NCBI GenBank assembly: GCA_018650465.1
Contig: JABIFY010000024.1
Coordinates: 1 to 64,000, forward strand
Reading direction: 5' to 3'
DNA from: Alphaproteobacteria bacterium
Lineage (GTDB): Bacteria; Pseudomonadota; Alphaproteobacteria; UBA2966
DNA length: 64,000 nucleotides
Shown here: positions 38,272-45,386 of the stretch, piece by piece
Position numbering within the stretch: position 1 is the stretch's first letter
Layout of the letters: every line of letters begins with the position of its first letter
Program-made: the position numbers and the translations under genes
Notes under the pieces: generated by a model
What the model was told of the DNA's origin: nothing
The model's database searches: none
Seen by the model: only the letters and a program-made list of their open reading frames with translations

Positions 38272-38811
38272 ATGATACGTACTATACTTGTCGCAACGGA
38301 CGGTTCTGACCACGCAAAAAAAGCTTTGACTCTGGCAAGTGACCTTGGCGCCAAATACGGCGCAAAGTTGATTTTGTTGCATGTGCCTTTGTTTAACGTC
38401 GGGTCGGAAACCCTGCATGCAGTTGCAACCCGAAGCGGTCTTCCAAAAAAACTCCGGGATCTGCTGGATAATTACGAAATCGATTTTCAATTGGGTGTTG
38501 CCACAGCAGGCATGGGGACTGCCGGAGGTGCTGGTTTCGCGCCGCCACCCAGGGAACTTGTCGCGGCAATTGGCCAACAGATTATTGCGCGCGCTGAAAA
38601 AATAACATCCAAGGCTGGCGTGAAAAAAGTAACGTCAATGATTACTGAAGGCGACCCGGCAGACGTAATTCTCAATACGGCAGCGAAATGCAAGGCTGAC
38701 ATGATCATTCTGGGCAGTCGCGGCCTGAGTGATTTCAAGGGACTGCTGTTTGGCAGTGTTTCACACAAGGTCAGTGGCCAGGCTGATTGCACCTGTGTGA
38801 CAGTGAAATAA
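38272..38811 (+). CDS. Universal stress protein, single UspA domain, ATP-binding type
   Basis: A 179-residue UspA protein (MIRTILVATDGSDHAKKAL start) with the intact nucleotide loop G-x2-G-x9-GS in LGSRGLSDFKGLLFGSVS. An approximately 30-residue insertion in the middle (GVATAGMGTAGGAGFAPP) is unusual. A weak AAAGG precedes the ATG. Divergent from the seven-gene operon and 141 nt before the symporter gene, which may be in its transcript. Confidence 0.92.
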   Translation: MIRTILVATDGSDHAKKALTLASDLGAKYGAKLILLHVPLFNVGSETLHAVATRSGLPKKLRDLLDNYEIDFQLGVATAGMGTAGGAGFAPPPRELVAAIGQQIIARAEKITSKAGVKKVTSMITEGDPADVILNTAAKCKADMIILGSRGLSDFKGLLFGSVSHKVSGQADCTCVTVK

Positions 38812-38952
38812 AATGGCTGCCAGAAGCCGGCAACGCTATCAGGAGAAGCCATATTCTTCATTCCCTGGACCAACCTGCTCATTGGAAAAAATGAAAATCA
38901 ATCAACCACCTAATGGTGATCGATCTGGCGTACATCGTCTCCTGGTCTTTTA

Positions 38953-40404
38953 ATGATGTTGAAACAATCCAAAGATTCCACGAAGAATTCTCTGCGTCCT
39001 GTCACGGTGCTCGCCGGAACCGTTCTGGGAATGGGCGTCATCATGTCGCCTGTACCGGAAGGTTTTTCGCCGGAGGCCTGGAAGGTGCTCGGTGTCGCTC
39101 TCTGGATGGCTTTTTGGTGGCTGACTGAAGCCTTGCCGGTTTCCGTGACCGCTCTCTTGCCTCTGATCGTCTTCCCGGTCCTGGGCCTTTCTGATTTCAA
39201 GACTTCTGCCGCACCGTACGCCCATCCGCTGATTTTTCTGTTCATGGGCGGCTTCATGATAGCCAAGGCCATCGAAGCCTGGAATCTGCACAAACGCATC
39301 GCCCTCCTGATCGTGCGGGCCTTCGGCACAAGGCCCGATTATCTGATCGCCGGCTTCATGCTGGCCACGGCCACATTGAGCATGTGGGTCAGTAATACGG
39401 CGACCACAGTCATGATGTTGCCCATCGCTATTTCCATCATCAGTGTGCTGACCGATAAGATGGATCAGCAGACTGCCGATAAAACGGCGACGGCCCTGCT
39501 GCTGGGGGTCGCCTATTCCGCCAGTATCGGCGGCGTCGGCACCTTGGTGGGATCCCCGCCCAATGCCCTGCTGGCAGCCTTCGCCCAGGAACGGTTCGGC
39601 GTCGAAGTGGGGTTCGCCAAATGGATGGCCATCGGCTTACCCGTCGTTCTGATCATGCTTCCGCTGGCTTGGCTGTTACTGACCCGGGTCACTTGCCCCG
39701 TGTCGCGCCGCCCCATTCCCGGCGCCGATGAAGTCATCAGGGACGAATTAAAAGCCCTGGGACCCATGACCATCGAGGAAAAACGTGTGCTGGCCATTTT
39801 CGTCCTCACGGCTTTGAGTTGGATTTTCCGACCCTTGATCACTATGGCCTTTCCCGGCATGGGCCTGACCGATTCCGGCATCGCCCTGATCGGCGCTCTG
39901 TCACTTTTCATTATTCCCACCACCAAGGGAATTGGAACCAGCCTTTTGACCTGGAACCGGGCCGTCTCTCTGCCCTGGGGCGTGCTGCTGCTTTTTGGTG
40001 GAGGCTTAAGCCTTGCCGAGGCCATTTCCAGGAGTGGGTTGGCGGATATCGTCGGCCGGGGTCTGGTTGGGTTGGAAGGCTTTCCGACCATCGTCCTGGT
40101 GGTCGCTGTGGCGACCCTGATCGTATTCTTGACCGAGATCACCTCCAACACGGCGACCACAGCGGTTTTCCTGCCCATCGTCGCCACGGTAGCGGTGAGC
40201 GCAGGCATTGCTCCCCTCGAACTCATCATCCCCGTGGCCCTGGCGGCCTCCTGCGCCTTCATGATGCCCGTAGCGACGCCGCCAAACGCCATCATTTTCT
40301 CCAGCGAAAAACTGACGGTGGCCCAGATGGCCAAGGCCGGTTTTCTGCTCAATCTGATTGCCATTTCTGTGATTGTTTTCATTACCTGGGCCTTGGTAAT
40401 CTGA
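38953..40404 (+). CDS. DASS-family sodium/dicarboxylate symporter (SLC13)
   Basis: A 483-residue membrane protein with about 11-12 helices and both family SNT motifs (VSNTATTVMMLP and TSNTATTAVFLP), which bind sodium and the substrate carboxylates. It imports succinate, malate, sulfate or similar anions; in this setting C4 acids are most likely. Two adjacent ATG codons occur at the start and no strong ribosome site is visible. A terminator-like hairpin follows. Confidence 0.92.
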   Translation: MMLKQSKDSTKNSLRPVTVLAGTVLGMGVIMSPVPEGFSPEAWKVLGVALWMAFWWLTEALPVSVTALLPLIVFPVLGLSDFKTSAAPYAHPLIFLFMGGFMIAKAIEAWNLHKRIALLIVRAFGTRPDYLIAGFMLATATLSMWVSNTATTVMMLPIAISIISVLTDKMDQQTADKTATALLLGVAYSASIGGVGTLVGSPPNALLAAFAQERFGVEVGFAKWMAIGLPVVLIMLPLAWLLLTRVTCPVSRRPIPGADEVIRDELKALGPMTIEEKRVLAIFVLTALSWIFRPLITMAFPGMGLTDSGIALIGALSLFIIPTTKGIGTSLLTWNRAVSLPWGVLLLFGGGLSLAEAISRSGLADIVGRGLVGLEGFPTIVLVVAVATLIVFLTEITSNTATTAVFLPIVATVAVSAGIAPLELIIPVALAASCAFMMPVATPPNAIIFSSEKLTVAQMAKAGFLLNLIAISVIVFITWALVI

Positions 40405-40484
40405 CTTCTTCCAATATCGATGATGCCGCCCGGCAAATTCAGGTTGGCGAACTAGCTTGCGCCCGAAAGATATATTCGGAAATA

Positions 40485-40521
40485 CCCGACAATTGGCGAA
40501 CATCAAAGTCGGGCCTTTTTT
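40485..40521 (+). terminator. Probable terminator after the DASS symporter
   Basis: CCCGAC and GTCGGG form a 6-bp stem with a 17-nt loop, followed by CC and six T. The loop is long, so confidence is moderate. Confidence 0.5.
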
Positions 40522-40651
40522 GTGATTTTCATTTGAGCCCTGAAAGTGGTTGAAAAAGTTCGCATATACGTAATTATTTTCGATCTATTTCCTTTTTGTC
40601 CTGCTTGGTGGAAGATCAACCAGGATAAAATAAAATCAGGGAGAAAACGAT

Positions 40652-41689
40652 ATGGGAATTATGACGGGTTTCAAGGCGACTGCCTTGGTGTTGGGGGCGA
40701 GCGCCTTTGTATCTGGGTCCGCAATCGCTGCGATGGTGGATGGACCTGCAGTGAAGTGGAATCATTCGGTCTGGGGAAAGAAGCGAGCCTTTACAGCGTC
40801 TGCTGAAAAGCTTGCCGAGATTCTCAAGGAGAAGACCGGCGGTAAATTCATCTACAAAATTCATTATGGTGCAGCGCTTTCCAAGTCGAAAGAAAACCTG
40901 GATGGAATCAAGCTTGGTGCATTCCAGGCAGCAACCTTCTGTAACTTTTATAGCCCTGGCAAGAATCCGGCTTATATGATCTTTTCTTTGCCGTTCCTGC
41001 CCATGACAGACTGGAAAAGCTCTCTGGCTGTGCGCAAGGCTCTTTTGAAGCACCCGGCATTGGTTGCAGACATGGATCGCTGGAATGCCATGGCCTATAC
41101 CACGACTTTGCTGCCAACCTATCAATTGATGGGTAAGGGTGCCCCACCCATGAAGATAGCTGACTGGGATGGCAAGCGTGTCCGTGCCGGTGGCGGCATT
41201 GGAACGGCCATGGAATTGTTGGGCTCGACCCGTACGACCATGCCAGCCCCCGAAGTTTATACAGCAATCCAGCGCGGCACGATTGATGCGGTGTCGTTCC
41301 CGTTCACCTATGCCTTCGCAGCCTACAAGATTGACGAAGTCTCGCAGTGGTACACCGGCAACCTGTCACCGGGAACGGCGGAATGCCCGATCATCTTCAA
41401 CAAAGATGCCTATGCCAAACTGCCAGCACAGTATCAAAAACTGTTGCAGGATTCGATTGACGAGGTCGATCAGGCTTCAATTGCTGCCTACAAGAAGCAT
41501 GACCTGAAAAACCTGCCGAACTTCAAAGCAAACCTGAAGGAAATCGTTTATCCGGCTGACGAATTGGCCAAGTTCCACGCCAAGGCTGGCAAGCCTGTCT
41601 GGGATGAGTGGGTTGCAAAGAACAAGGGCAAATTTGATGCTGCCAGTGTTCTCAAGACTGTCTTTGATGTTGCTGCAAGCGTAAAGTAA
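40652..41689 (+). CDS. TRAP transporter solute-binding protein (DctP family)
   Basis: A 345-residue periplasmic receptor with a signal peptide (KATALVLGASAFVSGSAIAA) and DctP-type features including the AGGGIGTAMELLGSTRTTMPAPEVYTA-type region (residues about 170-195) that holds the substrate-carboxylate arginine. It delivers an organic acid to the DctQM membrane part encoded downstream. AGGGAG lies upstream of the ATG. Ligand unknown. Confidence 0.93.
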   Translation: MGIMTGFKATALVLGASAFVSGSAIAAMVDGPAVKWNHSVWGKKRAFTASAEKLAEILKEKTGGKFIYKIHYGAALSKSKENLDGIKLGAFQAATFCNFYSPGKNPAYMIFSLPFLPMTDWKSSLAVRKALLKHPALVADMDRWNAMAYTTTLLPTYQLMGKGAPPMKIADWDGKRVRAGGGIGTAMELLGSTRTTMPAPEVYTAIQRGTIDAVSFPFTYAFAAYKIDEVSQWYTGNLSPGTAECPIIFNKDAYAKLPAQYQKLLQDSIDEVDQASIAAYKKHDLKNLPNFKANLKEIVYPADELAKFHAKAGKPVWDEWVAKNKGKFDAASVLKTVFDVAASVK

Positions 41690-41700
41690 GTGTTCTGAAT

Positions 41701-41732
41701 GGGCCGCTCCTGCGGGAGTGGCCCATTTTTTT
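41701..41732 (+). terminator. Hairpin with T-run between dctP and dctQ
   Basis: GGGCCGCTCC / GGGAGTGGCCC, a 10-bp stem with one G-T pair and a TGC loop, followed by seven T. It lies inside the TRAP operon and probably attenuates, making the binding protein more abundant than the permease. Confidence 0.8.
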
Positions 41733-41750
41733 CCAAGGGGGGTTCCGGCG

Positions 41751-42368
41751 ATGACGGACGCGGGCAATGACACATCTGTTGGTATGTTGGTGGCTTTTGA
41801 TCGCTGGCTGATCCCGGTGGAAAACCTGTTCAATCTGATTGCCGGTCTGTTTATTTTTGGCTTGATGATCCTCGGGATATTTCAGGTTGTGGGTCGGCAG
41901 GTCTTCAATATTCCTGTCGCCGGCTATATCGATTGGGTTGAGGTTTCCATGGCGGTTTTTGCCTTTATGGGCGCCGCCTATTGCCAACGCACCGGCACCC
42001 ATGTGCGCATGGAATTGTTTCTGACAAAAGTTCGTCTGCGCACACGATGGAGTATGGAGATTATGGGCACGGTCGGTGCCCTGATCATCATCAGCGTTCT
42101 CATTATCTATGGCTATGACCATACCATGCGCGCCTTTACCATTGGCGACAGTACAATTGATTCTGAATTGCCCATGTGGCCGTCCAAAGCGGTGGTGCCA
42201 ATCGCCTTTTCACTTTTGTGGCTCAGGCTTTTTGTCCAGCTTCTTGGCTTTATGAGATTGTTTCGAAATCCTGAAGCCAAACCCGTTGCCGTGCCGATCG
42301 TCGAATCCGTGGAAGAGCAGGCTGTCCATGAAATTGAAGACGCCCTCGTGGACGAGGAGCTCAAATAA
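41751..42368 (+). CDS. TRAP transporter small membrane subunit (DctQ family)
   Basis: A 205-residue protein with four predicted helices and the DctQ-type WVEVSMAVFAFMGAAYCQRTGTHVRME block. The ATG at 41751 follows GGGGGG at a good distance; the frame extends to 41718 across the terminator. It ends in a TAATG overlap with the large subunit. The C-terminal tail is acidic (VEEQAVHEIEDALVDEEL). Confidence 0.9.
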   Translation: MTDAGNDTSVGMLVAFDRWLIPVENLFNLIAGLFIFGLMILGIFQVVGRQVFNIPVAGYIDWVEVSMAVFAFMGAAYCQRTGTHVRMELFLTKVRLRTRWSMEIMGTVGALIIISVLIIYGYDHTMRAFTIGDSTIDSELPMWPSKAVVPIAFSLLWLRLFVQLLGFMRLFRNPEAKPVAVPIVESVEEQAVHEIEDALVDEELK

Positions 42369-43672
42369 TGGATGAAAGCGATATTGGTCTTATCGGCGTC
42401 GGCGTTCTTGTCTTCCTTGTATTTACGGGCATGCGCGTTGTTTATGCAGCATCATTAGTCGGGTTAGGGGGGCTTGTTGCCATCGTTGGCTGGGATGCAG
42501 GGGCCGGTATCATCGGCACCATCCCGCACTCCAAATCAGTTTCCTACACCCTGAGCGTTCTGCCGATGTTCATTCTTATCGGCTTTCTGGCTTTCCATGC
42601 CGGTTTCACCAACGCCATTTTCGACGCTGCACGCAAGTGGATTGGCTGGGTGCCTGGTGGACTAGCCGTCGCGTCTGTCTTTGCGGCAGCAGGCTTTGCC
42701 GCTGTCTCCGGTGCCAGCACAGCCACGGCCGCAGTTTTCAGCCGCATTGCCATCCCCGAAATGCTGAAATATGGCTATGACCGGAAACTTGCCGCAGGTG
42801 TTGTTGCTGCGGGCGGCACACTGGCCTCGCTGATTCCACCAAGCGCTATTCTGGTGATCTATGCGGTGATCGTTGAACAATCAGTTGGGGCCTTGCTGCT
42901 GGCAGGTTTTATTCCCGGTGTTTTCTCTGCCCTGATCTATGTTGTTATGATTATCGGCATGGCCAAGAAGAACCCGGAATCAGCACCTGCCGTAGGTGGT
43001 TACAGTTGGGGAGAACGGTTTCGGGCGATCCCCGGAACGTTGCCAATCGTCTTCGTTATTGGCATTATTTTTTCATCTCTATATCTTGGCTGGGCCACGC
43101 CAACCGAAGCTGGCGCATTGGGGGCAGGCGTTGTTTTCGTCGTTGCCCTGCTGCACGGCATGCGCTGGAAATCCTTTCAGGAAGCCCTGCTGGATACGGC
43201 AAAACTGACAGCGATGATCTTTTCGATTATCTGGGGTGTGTTGGCTTTCGTGCGCTTTCTGGGTTTTGCCGGACTGCCTGAAGCCTTTGCCACCTGGGTC
43301 GTTGGTCTACCGCTGCCACCCATGTTGATCATGATCGGTATTCTGCTTTTCTATGCCGTATTAGGCATGTTCATGGACGCCATCGGCATGCTGTTGTTGA
43401 CCTTGCCCGTGGTCTACCCGGCTGTTATTGCCTTGGGATTTGATCCCATCTGGTTTGGCATCATTGTGGTTAAGATGGCAGAGATTTGTCTGATTACACC
43501 GCCCATTGGCCTGAACTGTTATGTCGTCAATGGCGTGCGACCGGACATACCCCTGCAAGATGTCTTCAAGGGGATTGCGCCGTTTTTCGTAGCCGATGTC
43601 GTAACTGTGGGGCTGTTGCTGGCCTTCCCCGGCATTATCCTCTGGCTACCAAACCTCGTGATGGGAAGCTGA
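42368..43672 (+). CDS. TRAP transporter large membrane subunit (DctM family)
   Basis: A 434-residue channel subunit with about 12 helices and the conserved GFAAVSGASTATAAVFSRIAIPEM and LIPPSAILVIYAV regions of DctM. It couples sodium flow to solute import with DctP and DctQ. One-nucleotide overlap with dctQ. A hairpin with T-run follows the stop. Confidence 0.93.
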   Translation: MDESDIGLIGVGVLVFLVFTGMRVVYAASLVGLGGLVAIVGWDAGAGIIGTIPHSKSVSYTLSVLPMFILIGFLAFHAGFTNAIFDAARKWIGWVPGGLAVASVFAAAGFAAVSGASTATAAVFSRIAIPEMLKYGYDRKLAAGVVAAGGTLASLIPPSAILVIYAVIVEQSVGALLLAGFIPGVFSALIYVVMIIGMAKKNPESAPAVGGYSWGERFRAIPGTLPIVFVIGIIFSSLYLGWATPTEAGALGAGVVFVVALLHGMRWKSFQEALLDTAKLTAMIFSIIWGVLAFVRFLGFAGLPEAFATWVVGLPLPPMLIMIGILLFYAVLGMFMDAIGMLLLTLPVVYPAVIALGFDPIWFGIIVVKMAEICLITPPIGLNCYVVNGVRPDIPLQDVFKGIAPFFVADVVTVGLLLAFPGIILWLPNLVMGS

Positions 43673-43711
43673 TCACCTCTCTGTTTTCCGGCCAGACAGA
43701 TCAGCGTTTTT
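43668..43711 (+). terminator. Probable terminator after dctM
   Basis: GCTGATC and GATCAGC form a perfect 7-bp stem with a 24-nt loop, then GTTTTT. The stem begins inside the last dctM codons. Confidence 0.55.
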
Positions 43712-44542
43712 GCTGCAAAACGCAATTTCCCAAGTTACAATTTGTGGAAAACCGTTTTTCTACTTTTGCAGAAAAAAACAAGATTAATGCTGATGCATAA
43801 TTATCCGGTGGGTCGACATGGGGACAACCATGTGACGGCTCTAAGAGATTTGGGCCTGCCAGAAAAATGATGTCTCTTACTTGGCTATTGGTGGACCACT
43901 TTCAAAGTACCGATTTGCGTCCGCTTTCATGCGCTATCGGACCTTCTGGGCGATGATGTCTGTTTTGAGGGGATTAGCAGATCAAATTGCAAGGCCGTGA
44001 CCCGGTCTGCTTATGACCCGAAGCGGTCGAACAGGGTGTCGTCCATGACTTCGCCGCGATCCTGGTCAATCCCTACGATCCAGACTCGACGGTAGACGCG
44101 ATCCACCAAGGATTTCACATGCCGTGGGCCGAACGGCAGGCTCGATGGGATACCATGATCAAGGTCTTGCGTCGAAACGACGTTACGGCTTGGCGCAGAC
44201 GTTTTCTGGAGAACCTGATTGCGTAACTTCGACGCGTCAGCCCCAAATGTTCCGGAAAGCTTTTGACGGAACCGGAGGGAGGGGTTCGCCAGTCTTCCAT
44301 CTGAACCAAAGTGGATTTTGTTGAAACAACTATGTTTCGAATAATTAACCGCAATATAAGTTTCTCGCGCTTCCCGGCGATCAAAACTGTCGACGCCAGC
44401 GACTACATGCCACATGGCCAAGCTCGGTTTCCTCGCTACATATTGTTGTTTCAGAGACTTGTAAATCGCTCAGTCACGGGAGGCGGTAAAGATAATCGCC
44501 CAATGGCCCTTATGGACGTCGAACCGAATAACGGAGAAGTTG
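43712..44542 (+). other. Degenerate intergenic region between TRAP operon and usp-ATPase pair
   Basis: Apart from the otsA remnant at 44017-44226, nothing convincing is coded here. Open frames on both strands (e.g. minus 44011-44421, plus 44311-44565) have no recognisable product. A short frame near 43796-43869 reads HNYPVGRHGDNHVTAL, which looks protein-like but was not placed. The region probably once held more genes. Confidence 0.6.
44017..44226 (+). pseudogene. Trehalose-6-phosphate synthase (OtsA, GT20) C-terminal remnant
   Basis: A 69-codon open stretch, preceded in frame by TGA at 44014, that reads HDFAAILVNPYDPDSTVDAI, then MPWAERQARWDTM, then RRNDVTAWRRRFLENLIA and stop. This corresponds closely to the end of OtsA (ALIVNPYD ... 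MSLAER ... NDINHW in the E. coli enzyme). The remaining ~400 residues of a GT20 enzyme are missing and there is no start codon context, so it is a dead fragment. Confidence 0.8.
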
Positions 44543-45385
44543 ATGCCCGTTTTCCTGACTTATGATGGTTCCGTCAACGCCGACTGGATAGCCCACTATG
44601 CCTTGCGTATGGCCGCTCATACGGAGGAGAGAAATCTCAACCTGGTGTATGTCGAGGACGCCGCCGTGCCATCACATCTGTTGTTGGCCGGGCTTAAGGC
44701 CATTAAAAACCGGGCCGATAAACTCGGAATCACGGTTATCAACAAAATTTTACCCATGCGACGGGGTGTTCTCGGCGGACTGACTGAATATTTGCCACCA
44801 GGACCGGAGACCTTCGTGGTCTGCGGCACACGCGCCAGGAAAGGCCGTCGCGGCTTCTTTCGCGGCACGATCTCCCAGCGTCTGATGCAACTGCAGCTTT
44901 ACAATGTTCTGGCCTTGCGGGTTGTCCAACCGGGTTTGCTGGGGCAACCACAAACCGTGTTGGCACCGGTGGCCGGCCGATTGGAGGGCGTGCTCTTCGG
45001 CCTGCAGATTCTGCGGTTGCTGGCTCCGGATATCAACCGCCTGCATCTTTTACAAGTCATTGAACGGAAGCGGAGCATATTGTCCCAGCTGCCATCCTCC
45101 AAGGGGAAGTCGCTGCGCAAGGAAGCCCTCAGCCAATTGCGTGGCATTAAAACCCAAATCAAGGAAGAACTCGAATTGCCCGCCGGGGCCATCGAACTGC
45201 TTGTCCGCATCGCAGACGATTGGACCCGGGAAACTATCCTGCAGGCCAACTACCTGCATAGCGAACTTGTCTTCGTCGAAGCTTCCCGACCAGGCCTGGC
45301 CCAACGTTTTCTGCCCGGCGGACCCGTCGAAACTCTGCTGGCGAACGCCAACTGTGACGTTGCCGTCTTCCGGGGCGTCGGCTGA
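44543..45385 (+). CDS. Universal stress protein-like protein coupled to P-type ATPase
   Basis: A 280-residue protein with a Usp-like first half (MPVFLTYDGSVNADWIAHYALRMA) and a second half starting near residue 135. The nucleotide loop is altered (GTRARKGRRGFFRGTIS keeps the spacing but has Ala for the second Gly). ACGGAGAAG precedes the ATG at 44543. Its stop lies one nucleotide before the ATPase start, so the two products are probably made together, suggesting a regulatory or accessory role for the pump. Confidence 0.82.
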   Translation: MPVFLTYDGSVNADWIAHYALRMAAHTEERNLNLVYVEDAAVPSHLLLAGLKAIKNRADKLGITVINKILPMRRGVLGGLTEYLPPGPETFVVCGTRARKGRRGFFRGTISQRLMQLQLYNVLALRVVQPGLLGQPQTVLAPVAGRLEGVLFGLQILRLLAPDINRLHLLQVIERKRSILSQLPSSKGKSLRKEALSQLRGIKTQIKEELELPAGAIELLVRIADDWTRETILQANYLHSELVFVEASRPGLAQRFLPGGPVETLLANANCDVAVFRGVG

Positions 45386-45386
45386 A

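Noticed and set aside
44011-44421. 136-residue minus-strand ORF
   Set aside because: It is antisense to the OtsA remnant, which has a recognisable protein on the plus strand; no family seen on the minus strand.
44904-45386. 1057-residue reading frame that would fuse ~161 residues to the P-type ATPase
   Set aside because: The upstream part is an out-of-frame shadow of the Usp-like gene; ATPase homology begins after the ATG at 45387, one nucleotide past the usp stop.
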